From NCBI RefSeq assembly GCF_946479765.1, contig NZ_CAMLHO010000013.1, positions 17,481 to 81,480 on the forward strand: 64,000 nt of DNA, read 5' to 3'. Below, one piece after another: positions 45,689-55,305 of this stretch (position 1 is the first letter of the stretch; every line of letters begins with the position of its first letter). Source of the stretch: an uncultured Aliivibrio sp. (GTDB lineage: Bacteria; Pseudomonadota; Gammaproteobacteria; Enterobacterales; Vibrionaceae). The translations under genes and the position numbers were made by a program. Below the pieces are notes generated by a model that was given only the letters and a program-made list of their open reading frames with translations, had not been told where the DNA came from and searched no databases.

Positions 45689-46624
45689 TTAATTTAATTT
45701 ACGACGGGAAAAACCAACAAAGCATAATGCAAGTAAACCACCAAAAGTGAACGCCCCACCAGAACTGCCACTACTTTCTGTCGCCGTAGTCGTTGGTGCT
45801 ATCTCTCCCCTCTGCGCCTGAAGGATCCAATCTTTATATTGACTAACATCTGTGAATACAGATTGAGCTGCAACACTTTCCTGTCCACAAGTTGCAGGAC
45901 CAAAGCTTACAATACCGATTTGTTTATTATTCCAAATTAAAGGTCCTCCCGAATCCCCTTGGCATGTAGCTGTAACTAAAGCTGGGTTCGAATTACCGTT
46001 AGTACAAATTAACTTATCCGTAATGGTAATTCCTTGCCATAATCCACAATGTGCAGCGCTAACATAATTAACCGATGCTTCCATAAATTGTAGGTTTGGG
46101 TTTTTCTGATTAGTGCCTAAGCGTCCATAACCAACAATAGTAAAATCTTGATTCTCATCTCGATAAGATAATTCATCACCAGAAGTCCCTAACGTCACCT
46201 CATTGGCTGATGCATAAGTAGGTAACGGTTGAGATAATTCTAAAACTGCAACATCATTAACTAATGTTGAATCATTATAATCACTTGGATAATAGATGTT
46301 TTTGACTGCTACCTTTTGTGCAATAAGCATATCTTGAGCATTATTGACTCCGATGACAACTTTCATGCTAGGCACCAGATAAGCAGCCGTATCATAAACA
46401 CAGTGCGCAGCTGTTAATATATGCGTCGCATCTAAGACCGAGCCACCACAGAATGGATAAATTGTTCCTGGCTGGCTATCGTATTCAAACATTAAAGACG
46501 CCATAAATGGGAAGTGAGCGACGTCCGCATTAACCCCGCCAACAATATATGGGATAACGGTTACTTCTTCTGCATTTGATGCAAAAGAAAATAATGATAA
46601 AGCTAATCCAATAAATACTTTCAT
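45689..46624 (-). CDS. Secreted trypsin-like serine protease with GlyGly-CTERM tail
   Basis: 311 residues from the ATG at 46624, which has AAGGAAT seven bases upstream; an extension of eight codons is unlikely. Signal peptide to ~residue 18 (SNA), short propeptide, then IVGGVNADVAHFPFMASLMF, the usual chymotrypsin-fold start after activation. Catalytic triad: His in LTAAHCVYD near 68, Asp in LVNDVAVLEL near 120, Ser in CQGDSGGPLIW near 220. The C-terminus (SGSSGGAFTFGGLLALCFVGF, then RRK) is a GlyGly-CTERM sorting signal, which implies type II secretion and cleavage by a rhombosortase. Asp189 equivalent not assigned. Confidence 0.92.
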   Translation of the reverse strand: MKVFIGLALSLFSFASNAEEVTVIPYIVGGVNADVAHFPFMASLMFEYDSQPGTIYPFCGGSVLDATHILTAAHCVYDTAAYLVPSMKVVIGVNNAQDMLIAQKVAVKNIYYPSDYNDSTLVNDVAVLELSQPLPTYASANEVTLGTSGDELSYRDENQDFTIVGYGRLGTNQKNPNLQFMEASVNYVSAAHCGLWQGITITDKLICTNGNSNPALVTATCQGDSGGPLIWNNKQIGIVSFGPATCGQESVAAQSVFTDVSQYKDWILQAQRGEIAPTTTATESSGSSGGAFTFGGLLALCFVGFSRRKLN

Positions 46625-46823
46625 GTTTATTCCTTGATACAACAACAAAACATGTTAATAATACATTACTATCTTGTTGTAATGTTAGTGCGTTTATACG
46701 ATTTTTCCTGTTTTAGCTATAATCAAACAAATATTAAGTCACTGACACTGTCTAGACATTCAAACATAAATTTTGCGCTATAACACAACATTGACGAATA
46801 CAGAGAATATATAAGGGAATACC

Positions 46824-47837
46824 ATGGGAAGAGTCTTCTTTTTTGATTTACTAAGATGCATTGCCGCTATTGCAGTCGTCGCGATTCACGTATTAGCTCC
46901 CTACCGACATGAGTTAAATTCAATTCCTTTTGACCAGTGGGCAACTGCGGTATCGGTAAACAGCTTAAGTCGCTGGGCTGTCCCTGTTTTTATCATGATC
47001 ACGGGGGCATTAATGCTCAGTGACAAAAGAGAGTTTGATGCGCCTTATTATGTAAAGAAACGACTCGGGAAGGTACTTGTTCCTTTTCTTTTCTGGTCGG
47101 TATTTTATGCTTTATTATCAGGATTAACCGCGCAAGGTTATGATTTTGAATCAGCAAAAACAGTACTTATCGATCTGCCTTTTGAATACACCTATTACCA
47201 TTTAGGCTTCTTTTATTACTTTATTCCACTATATATTGTGATCCCTTTCTTTAGAGTCATGGTTCAAAAGATGGATAACACCGCTCTCTTCTCTGTTATT
47301 GGAGTATGGCTACTCACTACCTGTTTCTTTCTTGTCAAATTTGAAGGATTCTGGAGTACTGAGATCTGGCTGTACAGTGGCTACTTATTACTAGGTTATG
47401 CGCTATATCAACGAGTAGAATTGACCAAGCAGAATACCATAATCGCTTTCGTTATCGGATTCACCGCATTAGCGACAACCGTTTACATGGTGATAAGCCA
47501 AAGTGTGCTATTAGGTGAATACACTGTCGGAAGATGGTTATCATATAAAACCATTAATACCGTTGCTGCGGCTGGAATGTTATTTTTTGTGTGCCGTTAC
47601 TATGGCGAATCGTTGTCTAATAAATCACGAACTATAGTGGGTTTTATTAGTACCTACAGCCTAGGAATTTACTTACTTCACCCATTGTTCTTATGGCCGA
47701 TGAAGAACTTTCAATGGTATGACGGACAAAATCCAATGTGGGTAATCCCTGTTTGGGTTGTGCTAAGTGGCGCTGGCGCATTAGGGTTAAGTTGGTTATT
47801 GTCTAAATCAAAGAACACAGCATGGCTTGTGCCTTAA
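46824..47837 (+). CDS. Acyltransferase family 3 membrane protein
   Basis: 337 residues with about ten helices. The start MGRVFFFDLLRCIAAIAVVAIHV carries the Acyl_transf_3 motif (D-x-L-R-x-x-A-I-x-x-V-x-x-H), with the conserved His near 22. The R of WAVPVFIMITGALM near 57 and the WecH/OatA-like core follow. It probably transfers an acetyl or succinyl group to a surface or periplasmic glycan. No polysaccharide genes are adjacent, so the acceptor is unknown. Ends four bases before the converging LysR gene. Confidence 0.87.
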   Translation: MGRVFFFDLLRCIAAIAVVAIHVLAPYRHELNSIPFDQWATAVSVNSLSRWAVPVFIMITGALMLSDKREFDAPYYVKKRLGKVLVPFLFWSVFYALLSGLTAQGYDFESAKTVLIDLPFEYTYYHLGFFYYFIPLYIVIPFFRVMVQKMDNTALFSVIGVWLLTTCFFLVKFEGFWSTEIWLYSGYLLLGYALYQRVELTKQNTIIAFVIGFTALATTVYMVISQSVLLGEYTVGRWLSYKTINTVAAAGMLFFVCRYYGESLSNKSRTIVGFISTYSLGIYLLHPLFLWPMKNFQWYDGQNPMWVIPVWVVLSGAGALGLSWLLSKSKNTAWLVP

Positions 47838-47841
47838 CTCT

Positions 47842-48747
47842 CTAGACCTGTTCGGCTGCGATAATTAATTGTCGCAGCCATTGGTTTGCTTTATTGTTTT
47901 CAAACTTAGTTGGCCAAAGCATGTGTATTTTGGTTGAGCGAACAGAAAAAGGAACATCCAATAGCTGTAAACCAAAGCTATCTTTATATTGAGAGATCAA
48001 ACGTATCGAATTAATCCCAATAAAGTCAGATTGGGCAACACACGCCATCATCCCCATCATAGAGGTATGCTCACTACCCATTTTACGATTTGGCAGCACC
48101 TCTTCAGCTAAGTAATCGGTTATAGTTTGCTTAAAACGACGAATATTTAGGAAGGCATGCTCTTCTTCAAAAAACATATCTCGAGTAATATTCCCTATTA
48201 TTCTTGGATGGTCACATCGCGCAATACAACAGATCTTATCTTCTGACACCACCATACTTCTCAACGATGACAATCTTGGTTTCATCACATCTAACACTAA
48301 ATCAACCTTCTCAAGTATCAGTGCATCAAGGATCTCTTCCTCATTACTTGGTAGTTCTTTTAATGTAACCGTAATACTACTTTCTTTGAGCAATGCTTTT
48401 AATCGAATTTGTAGCTTTGGTAAAACGGACTCTAATGCATAAATTGAAAATGATCGCTTTGATGTATGAGGATCAAACCCCTCCCCTTCATCGACGACAC
48501 AAGTTAATGCCATTACTGAAGGCTCAACTTGCTTAAACAGGTTCTCTCCATAATTTGTCATCTCAATACCACGACCAGAACGAACAAACAGCTCACTACC
48601 TAAAGACGTTTTTAAACGACGAATGGCATTACTCACAGATGACTGAGTTAAATCGAGCTCTTCGGCGGCTTTAGTAAATGAACCTGTTTGGCATACTGAA
48701 ACAAAAACCCGTAATAAGTTCATATCAAAATCTTTTTGCTTTGGCAT
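47842..48747 (-). CDS. LysR-family transcriptional regulator
   Basis: 301 residues. Winged-helix DNA-binding domain at the start (MNLLRVFVSVCQTGSFTKAAEELDLTQSSVSNAIRRLK, residues 9-46), then the linker helix and a periplasmic-binding-like effector domain (residues ~90-295). MNLLRVF at residue 9 may be the true start, but the longer form is kept. It is divergent from the alkylsulfatase gene across 200 bases that hold an inverted repeat at 48822, so it most likely controls that gene. Effector unknown. Confidence 0.9.
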   Translation of the reverse strand: MPKQKDFDMNLLRVFVSVCQTGSFTKAAEELDLTQSSVSNAIRRLKTSLGSELFVRSGRGIEMTNYGENLFKQVEPSVMALTCVVDEGEGFDPHTSKRSFSIYALESVLPKLQIRLKALLKESSITVTLKELPSNEEEILDALILEKVDLVLDVMKPRLSSLRSMVVSEDKICCIARCDHPRIIGNITRDMFFEEEHAFLNIRRFKQTITDYLAEEVLPNRKMGSEHTSMMGMMACVAQSDFIGINSIRLISQYKDSFGLQLLDVPFSVRSTKIHMLWPTKFENNKANQWLRQLIIAAEQV

Positions 48748-48821
48748 TATTCATTCCTCTCTGTTTGCTACTCGTTAAATCACCCAATACATTTATATTA
48801 TAAATGACAAGTATATCTTTT

Positions 48822-48846
48822 TCTCTATTTTTAAAATGAATAGAGA
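48822..48846. promoter_or_regulatory. Candidate LysR operator
   Basis: TCTCTATT-N9-AATAGAGA, 8-base arms, inside the gap between the LysR gene and the alkylsulfatase. The size (25 bases) and dyad symmetry suit a LysR recognition site, although the T-N11-A core is only approximate. Confidence 0.45.
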
Positions 48847-48947
48847 TCACTAATATTGGTTTAAGCACTGAGGCATAAAACGAAAAAACGCCTCATACAT
48901 ATTTTATATTCAAACTAATTTACTGAATTATTTAAACAGGTGGATTT

Positions 48948-50999
48948 ATGAAAAAAACTATTTTAGCTGCTGTTATCTCATCAATATCTTTAGGTGCAAT
49001 CGCAGCTGAGCACGACCATGAACACTTTAGTGAAATAGGTAAGCAAGGCGGAAAATCAGCAAGCGAAACAACCATTGCAAAAAACAAAGCGTTTGCCAAA
49101 ACATTAAACTTTTCTGATACACGAGCATTTGATAACAATAATCGTGGGCTTATCGCTTCCTTCGATAAAAAGACTGGTGATATTATCCGTAACAGCTTTG
49201 ACTTTATCGACCCGTCAGTTGCTAATGCAGATAACGCGCCAGATTCAGTTAACCCATCATTATGGCGTCAAGCGGTATTAAACCAAGCAGCAGAAGGTCT
49301 CTATGAAGTGGTTCCTGGTAAAATTTACCAAGTTCGCGGAACAGATTTAGCCTCTATCTCTTTTATCCGCAGTGATAATGGTTGGATCACCTACGATGTA
49401 TTACTGACAAGAGAATCAGCGAGCCAATCATTAAAATTCTTCCAAGAAAATGTGCCTGACGGTGGAAACTTACCTATCGTTGCAATGATCTATTCTCACT
49501 CTCATGCCGACCATTTCGGTGGTTCTGCCGCAATTAAAGAAGCTTTCCCTGATGTGAAAGTGTACGGTTCAAAATACATCACTAAAGAGATTGTTGATGA
49601 AAACGTATTGGCGGGCAACGCCATGTCTCGCCGTACTGCTTACCAATACGGCGCAACACTTAACCGTCACGAACATGGCATTGTGGATGCGGCATTAGCA
49701 AAAGGGCTTTCTAAAGGTGCAATTACGTATGTACTACCAGATTACGAACTGAACCATAAAGAAGAAATTGAAACACTGAACATTGATGGTTTAGAAATGC
49801 AATTTATGGATGCCTCTGGTACAGAAGCGGCGTCAGAAATGGTGACTTACATTCCAAGCATGAAAGCGTTATGGACGGGTGAATTAACGTATCAAGGCAT
49901 GCACAATCTTTATACGCTTCGCGGTGCCAAAGTTCGTGATGGTTTAAAATGGTCTAAAAAAATCAATGAAATGCTAATGACGTGGGGCTCAACAACAGAT
50001 GTCCTTTTTGCCTCCCATTCAGCGCCAGTTTGGGGAACAGAAGAGATCTCTGATTACCTAAAAATGCAACGTGATGCTTATGGCTTTACTCACAACCAAA
50101 CACTTCGCTTGGCAAACGACGGCGTAGTTCTACAAGACATGGGCGATAAAATTTACACCGTGATGCCAGATAGTATCCAAAAAACATGGCACACCAATGG
50201 GTATCATGGAACTTACTCGCATAATGCTCGTGCTGTTTACAATATGTATTTAGGTTACTTTGACATGAACCCTGCAAACTTAAACCCATTACCCGTTAAA
50301 CCTGAATCAGCAAAATTTGTTGAATACATGGGTGGCAGTGAATTAATCCTAGAAAAAGCAGAAGCTGATTTTGAGAAAGGCGAATACCGCTTCATTGCAA
50401 CGGCGTTAAATAAAGTCATTCAAGTTGAGCCTAAAAACGTAGAAGCTCGTAAATTACTGGCTGATACTTATGAGCAACTAGGTTATCAAGCAGAAGGCGC
50501 AGGTTGGAGAAACATTTATCTTACCGGTGCTCAAGAATTGCGTGTAGGTACATTACCTGGCGCACCTAAAACCGCATCACCTGATGTACTTGCTAACATG
50601 ACCGTAGAAAACTTACTGGATTACTTAGCTGTACAAGTGGATTCGATGAAGGCTCAACATACGCCATTTACATTAAACGTGGTACTACCTGATAATAAAG
50701 AAACTTATTTTGTCGAAATGTCTAACGGTAACTTAAACAATATTTTAGTAGATAAAGAAATGAAATCTGATGCAACCCTATTTATTAACAATGCTGATAT
50801 CTCGCAAATTTTATTAAAGAAAACCACGCTAAGTAACCTATTAGAAAGTGGAAAAGCAGGTATAAAAGGGGATAAGTCAGTACTACAGAAACTAACAGGT
50901 TCACTAACACATGCTGATGAAAGTTTTGAGATAGTTCCTCGCCCAGAAAAAGGCGAAGAGGTCGATGCAGAGTTATATGAAACCGCTCAGAAGCACTAA
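48948..50999 (+). CDS. Alkylsulfatase (SdsA/BDS1-like metallo-beta-lactamase fold)
   Basis: 683 residues with a signal peptide (residues 1-20, cleaved after IAA). The zinc site is IYSHSHADHFGGS near 184 (HxHxDH), with further ligands likely in MQFMDASGTEAASEMVTYIP near 285 and in FASHSAPVWG near 350. A helical dimerisation domain covers ~390-530, and a C-terminal SCP2-like domain follows (ENLLDYLAVQVDSMKAQ onward). This is the architecture of enzymes that cleave linear alkyl sulfates such as SDS to alcohol and sulfate. Periplasmic. Divergently transcribed from a LysR gene. No terminator belongs clearly to it. Confidence 0.92.
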   Translation: MKKTILAAVISSISLGAIAAEHDHEHFSEIGKQGGKSASETTIAKNKAFAKTLNFSDTRAFDNNNRGLIASFDKKTGDIIRNSFDFIDPSVANADNAPDSVNPSLWRQAVLNQAAEGLYEVVPGKIYQVRGTDLASISFIRSDNGWITYDVLLTRESASQSLKFFQENVPDGGNLPIVAMIYSHSHADHFGGSAAIKEAFPDVKVYGSKYITKEIVDENVLAGNAMSRRTAYQYGATLNRHEHGIVDAALAKGLSKGAITYVLPDYELNHKEEIETLNIDGLEMQFMDASGTEAASEMVTYIPSMKALWTGELTYQGMHNLYTLRGAKVRDGLKWSKKINEMLMTWGSTTDVLFASHSAPVWGTEEISDYLKMQRDAYGFTHNQTLRLANDGVVLQDMGDKIYTVMPDSIQKTWHTNGYHGTYSHNARAVYNMYLGYFDMNPANLNPLPVKPESAKFVEYMGGSELILEKAEADFEKGEYRFIATALNKVIQVEPKNVEARKLLADTYEQLGYQAEGAGWRNIYLTGAQELRVGTLPGAPKTASPDVLANMTVENLLDYLAVQVDSMKAQHTPFTLNVVLPDNKETYFVEMSNGNLNNILVDKEMKSDATLFINNADISQILLKKTTLSNLLESGKAGIKGDKSVLQKLTGSLTHADESFEIVPRPEKGEEVDAELYETAQKH

Positions 51000-51073
51000 T
51001 TACAACGCTTAATAGTCATCCTATTTTTGTTCTTGTTATGATTTATTTTTAGCACAGATACAATAAATGAAAA

Positions 51074-51101
51074 AACCACTGACTTAGGAAAGGCAGTGGT
51101 T
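51074..51101 (-). terminator. Terminator of the DUF5666 gene
   Basis: AACCACTG and CAGTGGTT, 8-bp stem, 12-nt loop; minus strand continues TTTTCATTT. Confidence 0.7.
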
Positions 51102-51122
51102 AATCTTGATACGTATATCTAT

Positions 51123-51998
51123 TTAATCAAATTCGATTTCAGATGCTTGTAATTGACCAGCGTTATTAATCAAATCAACATCGACTTTAGAACCTACTTT
51201 TAATTGATCTTTCGTTCCATCTTCAAAACGAGTATTTTCAGTAATAGCGATAACTGTTTTACCATTTAATGTCATTGATGTTTTTTCATTATTAAGAGTA
51301 GTTACATAACCTTCCACTTCAGCATTAGCTAGATCAAGCTCATTCTCAACATCAACGTCTGTTGCATCGAATATTTTTGAGGTCGTATTATAAGAACCTT
51401 CAATCTCAACCCACACGCCATTGCTTAATTCATTTACATCATCGTAATCTTTAGACTCAACAAATGTAGAGTTCAATTTGAACGTATTGTTTGCTCGATC
51501 AAAATCTGACACAACACCTTCATGCACATCATTAGGTAAAAAATCAGCGTTATAAATTGCTGTAATTACCCATTCTTTTGAGTCGTTAAGGTAACCAAAT
51601 AACATAGCTCTTTGGTCAGCCAATATATTCTGCTTTGCTGCTAAATCAGCATGTTTAAATGTTTGCCCATTAATTGTAATATCAGCACTAGTAACGTGTG
51701 ATACTTTGCCTACAACTACTGGCTCCAACTCAACTTCGTAAGCCACTCCATTATCATACTCAACATCTACCTGCATTCCTTTATTAAGCTCAATAAAGTT
51801 AATTGGCATGTCATTTAGTTTAATCTCAGCATGACTCACATTTAATGACTTTGAGCCCACCTTTATAGAATCATTATTTTGATCAACCGATTCAATAGCA
51901 CCAACAAACGAGCTTGACGCACGGCTATCGCCTGACTCATCTGACCCACAACCAGATAACATTGCTGTTCCCAACAGTAAAATAGCGACTTTCTTCAT
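51123..51998 (-). CDS. DUF5666-type repeat lipoprotein
   Basis: 291 residues. The lipobox is LSGC with the Cys at residue 17. Four similar beta-rich repeats of ~60-70 residues follow: FVGAIESVDQNNDSIKVG near 32, VVGKVSHVTSADITINGQTF near 95, HEGVVSDFDRANNTFKLN near 158 and VEGYVTTLNNEKTSMTLNG near 228. Each has the DUF5666 pattern (G-x-V/I-x-x, then a short strand and a G-x-x-V). Function unknown. It diverges from a response-regulator gene 81 bases away, so a shared promoter region and regulation by that system are plausible. Confidence 0.82.
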   Translation of the reverse strand: MKKVAILLLGTAMLSGCGSDESGDSRASSSFVGAIESVDQNNDSIKVGSKSLNVSHAEIKLNDMPINFIELNKGMQVDVEYDNGVAYEVELEPVVVGKVSHVTSADITINGQTFKHADLAAKQNILADQRAMLFGYLNDSKEWVITAIYNADFLPNDVHEGVVSDFDRANNTFKLNSTFVESKDYDDVNELSNGVWVEIEGSYNTTSKIFDATDVDVENELDLANAEVEGYVTTLNNEKTSMTLNGKTVIAITENTRFEDGTKDQLKVGSKVDVDLINNAGQLQASEIEFD

Positions 51999-52079
51999 TT
52001 TTTAACCTAATTCTTATAATTAATTCAATTTATAAGGGTACTATAGTGGTAAGAATGTGAAGGAGTCGTGAATAGATAA

Positions 52080-52745
52080 ATGAAAGTATTAATTGTTGAA
52101 GATAACCACCACGTAGCAGAGACCATTGCCGATTATTTAGAATTAGTAGACATTGATATTGACTGTGCTTATCACGGCATTGCCGCGATTGAAATTCTAA
52201 AAAAAGAAAGCTTCGATGTGATCGTTATGGATATTATGATGCCAAAACTAGACGGTATCAGTACCGTTGAGGCATTACGAAACAATTATGCTTGCAGTAC
52301 TCCCATTATTTTTTTAACGGCAAAAGACACGTTAGAAGATAAAATCCATGCGTTTGAAACTGGTGGCGACGATTACCTCGTCAAACCTTTCGCGATGGAG
52401 GAGTTACACATGCGTTTATTGGCATTATCAAAACGAGGTAAACGCACAGATGTAGGAAAGATCACCTTTGAAGACATGGAAATGGATATCAAAGCAGGTA
52501 CCTTATATCGTCAACAACGATTAATAAAACTGGCTCCTATTCAATTAAAAATTATTGCATTATTAATGAAAAAAGCGCCGGATATGGTTAGTAAAAATGA
52601 ACTTATCGACCATGTTTGGGGTGACGAATCACCATCCAGTGATGCATTACGAAGTCATTTATACACTATTAGAAATGCCATTGATAAAGGCTTTGATACC
52701 CCAAGACTAGAGACGATTCATGGAAAAGGTTACCGACTTAAATAA
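52080..52745 (+). CDS. OmpR/PhoB-type response regulator
   Basis: 221 residues. The receiver domain (MKVLIVEDNHHVAETIADYL) has the phospho-acceptor Asp in VIVMDIMMPKLDG near 51, Thr in IIFLTAKDT near 80 and Lys in DYLVKPFAM near 101. A C-terminal winged-helix DNA-binding domain covers ~130-220 (LAPIQLKIIALLM and the recognition helix in SSDALRSHLYTIRNAI). It overlaps the histidine kinase gene by 26 bases, so the two are coupled. Targets are unknown; the divergent DUF5666 lipoprotein gene is the nearest candidate. Confidence 0.95.
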   Translation: MKVLIVEDNHHVAETIADYLELVDIDIDCAYHGIAAIEILKKESFDVIVMDIMMPKLDGISTVEALRNNYACSTPIIFLTAKDTLEDKIHAFETGGDDYLVKPFAMEELHMRLLALSKRGKRTDVGKITFEDMEMDIKAGTLYRQQRLIKLAPIQLKIIALLMKKAPDMVSKNELIDHVWGDESPSSDALRSHLYTIRNAIDKGFDTPRLETIHGKGYRLK

Positions 52746-53982
52746 CACAATAAAACACCCAAGTTTTTTCAAGAAAATACGTTGGACATTTGGCATACTC
52801 ACATTTTTAATGTTCGCTTTATTTTGGTCCATTATTTACATTGCTGAAGACCAATTAGAGATAATTAGTCTTCATCATTGGCTTGATACTGAAGCCAATC
52901 AATACATCAAAAAATACCCTCAATTAGGTAAAGACACCCCCTTGCCTAATGAAGAAGAATTCTCAACTTATTGGAGTAAAAAAGAGCATCCTCTCTGGTT
53001 AAATGTCTATAAAAATCCAGGACTTTACGAGCAACAACTTGGTACAGAAGACAAGCATTTCATTGTTAAACCTCATCCTTCAGGTTCAGGTTTGTTGTAC
53101 ATCCTATTCCAAGATGATGCAGATGATTATCTGGATGAATACGAAGCTAACTTGCATATTTTAACGCTTATTCTAGGGGGGATCACCACTATTTTGATGG
53201 TCTTATATGGTATTTATTTTGTGCGTAGTATTTCGCTACCACTTCGACATATTCAACATAAAGTTGACCTTATGTCTCCAGAATATAATGATTTTACTGT
53301 TGACACTAACTATCAAGAAACTCGTGATATTGAACGATCATTATTAAAAAGTAAGCACCATATTTCACAATTCTTTACCCGTGAAAAAGAGTTTAGCCGC
53401 TTTGCTTCTCATGAGTTGCGTACACCCATTATGATCATTCAGGGCTCAACAGATTTATTAGCTAAAGTACCTAATCAACCTAAAATCGCACTAAAGGCGA
53501 TCAATCGCTTACATCAAGCTAGCGAAGAAATGACACTATTAACTGAAACCTTTTTACTGTTAGGTAAGCAAGAAATAGAAGCTCATCATTTCCACCATTA
53601 TCAAATAGAAGAGATCTTACATACCCAACTTAATCATTTAGCTCCTTTATTCGCTAAACAAGAAATGGACGCACAACTAACCATAATAGAAGATAAACCC
53701 TGCCTTGCGCCAAGCAGTTTTATTACCGTTGTGATTAATAACCTGATAAAAAATGCATTTAGTTACAGTGTTGGTGATATTCAGATAAACCTGAATAAAA
53801 ACCAACTATGCATCACTAATTGTCATGATGGTAATGACACTTATAACGCAGGTTATGGCTGTGGCTTAGTTATTGTGGAACGTATCTGTGAGCGAATGAG
53901 CTGGGAATTTGAGATACAAAAAACCGAAAAAGATTTCATTACTACCGTTCTATTCAGTTCTTATGACCTATCAGTGTCGTAA
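52720..53982 (+). CDS. Sensor histidine kinase
   Basis: 420-residue inner-membrane kinase, partner of the preceding regulator. TM1 near residues 22-43, a ~95-residue periplasmic sensor domain, TM2 near 145-168, a HAMP-like linker, then the HisKA helix with the phospho-His in FASHELRTPIMIIQG near 225 and an HATPase domain (N box VINNLIKNAFSYS near 337, G box GYGCGLVIVERICERM near 382). The start overlaps the regulator end by 26 bases. The ATP domain is short, ending soon after the G box. The signal is unknown. Confidence 0.92.
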   Translation: MEKVTDLNNTIKHPSFFKKIRWTFGILTFLMFALFWSIIYIAEDQLEIISLHHWLDTEANQYIKKYPQLGKDTPLPNEEEFSTYWSKKEHPLWLNVYKNPGLYEQQLGTEDKHFIVKPHPSGSGLLYILFQDDADDYLDEYEANLHILTLILGGITTILMVLYGIYFVRSISLPLRHIQHKVDLMSPEYNDFTVDTNYQETRDIERSLLKSKHHISQFFTREKEFSRFASHELRTPIMIIQGSTDLLAKVPNQPKIALKAINRLHQASEEMTLLTETFLLLGKQEIEAHHFHHYQIEEILHTQLNHLAPLFAKQEMDAQLTIIEDKPCLAPSSFITVVINNLIKNAFSYSVGDIQINLNKNQLCITNCHDGNDTYNAGYGCGLVIVERICERMSWEFEIQKTEKDFITTVLFSSYDLSVS

Positions 53983-54049
53983 TGAACAGATAATAGACAG
54001 CAAAATCAAATAGAGTTTGATACACTTCTCATTAATAACTATACAAAGA

Positions 54050-55216
54050 ATGGATGCCATCGTGAGCCAAGTTAATTCAGTTTCAAGTTTATCGAACATC
54101 AATATATTCCCTGTAAAATCCATTGCAGGGATCTCACTCTTTACCGCTCAGGTTGAAAAGCAAGGGTTAGAGTTTGACCGTCGATTTATGGTTGCTACTT
54201 TAGATGGCAAAATGATCACGGCTCGTACTCACCCTAACATGCTAAAAATAAAAGCGCTTATTGAAGCTGATGGTTTAATCCTATGTTACCCAGGGCTTCT
54301 CGACTTACATTTCACCTTTAATGAACTAGAAATGAAAGAAGTTGATGCCACGGTATGGGGCGATACGTTTTCAGCTTATTCCACCACAAAAGAAGCAAAT
54401 CAATGGTTTTCTTCTATTTTAGGTACTGAAGCACAGTTACTATTCTCTGGTAAACAATCCAACCGTATTCGTGAAAAAATCCAAACCAACGTCAGTTTTG
54501 CCGATGGTTACCCATTGCTCGTGATCAGTGAGGCGTCTTTAGCTGAACTCAATAAACGCAGTAGCAGCCACCATACCATGGCGCAATTTAGAACTAATCT
54601 TGTTGTCTCTGGTAGCGAAGCCTTTATTGAGGATTCTTGGAAGCGTATTCGTATTGGTGAAGTAGAATTTGAAATTGTTAAACCTTGCCAACGTTGTATC
54701 TTAACGACAGTTAACCCACATACCGCACAATATCATCCAAACAAAGAGCCACTAAGAACCCTCTCAACGTTCCGCGCTGATGAGTCTAGTAATGTGTATT
54801 TTGGTCAAAACCTTGTGGCTAAAAACGAAGGGACGATTAACGTTGGTGATACTATTGAAGTATTAGAAACCAAAGAAAAAGAGTATTACGTCGACTCAGG
54901 TGCTATCACAAGGACCAAATCAACAACATCAGATGCGCTCAAAGTAGAAAAAGAATCAAAAGAGATCACCATCAGCTTAAACGGCAATTTATTCACGGGT
55001 AACACTGAAGATCCTTTACTTCAACAAGTAGAAGCCGCAGGCCTAAGCATCAACAACAGTTGCCGAGCGGGTTTATGCGGCGCATGTCGAGTTACTTTAG
55101 AATCTGGCGACGTTGAACAAGAAGACTCTCCCGCACTAAATCAACGCCTTAAAGATGCTGGAATGATATTAGCCTGCTGCTCTGTACCTAAAACGGACAT
55201 TGAAGTGGTTGATTAA
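54050..55216 (+). CDS. ycbX: YcbX-like MOSC and 2Fe-2S ferredoxin domain protein
   Basis: 388 residues from MDAIVSQ (ATG at 54050); an extension to 54017 lacks a good ribosome site. MOSC_N (INIFPVKSIAGISLFTA near 16), MOSC core (KPCQRCILTTVNPHTAQ near 215, with the conserved Cys) and a C-terminal plant-type ferredoxin with CRAGLCGACRVTLESGDV near 338 and a fourth Cys in LACCSV near 376. This order is that of YcbX, which binds molybdenum cofactor and reduces N-hydroxylated compounds in E. coli. It is another Moco-dependent protein in a window that also has modABC and torA. Confidence 0.9.
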   Translation: MDAIVSQVNSVSSLSNINIFPVKSIAGISLFTAQVEKQGLEFDRRFMVATLDGKMITARTHPNMLKIKALIEADGLILCYPGLLDLHFTFNELEMKEVDATVWGDTFSAYSTTKEANQWFSSILGTEAQLLFSGKQSNRIREKIQTNVSFADGYPLLVISEASLAELNKRSSSHHTMAQFRTNLVVSGSEAFIEDSWKRIRIGEVEFEIVKPCQRCILTTVNPHTAQYHPNKEPLRTLSTFRADESSNVYFGQNLVAKNEGTINVGDTIEVLETKEKEYYVDSGAITRTKSTTSDALKVEKESKEITISLNGNLFTGNTEDPLLQQVEAAGLSINNSCRAGLCGACRVTLESGDVEQEDSPALNQRLKDAGMILACCSVPKTDIEVVD

Positions 55217-55305
55217 CCTAAACTCATGCCAGAAAGAGAAAGGCGCTAGGACGATGTCTTTCTCTCAGTTACAATAACCATAATTCGTAATCCTAAGAGA
55301 CCCAC

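Noticed and set aside
46663..46685. Inverted repeat ACATTAC-N9-GTAATGT between the protease and acyltransferase genes
   Set aside because: Arms of only seven AT-rich bases in an AT-rich gap; no linked regulator.
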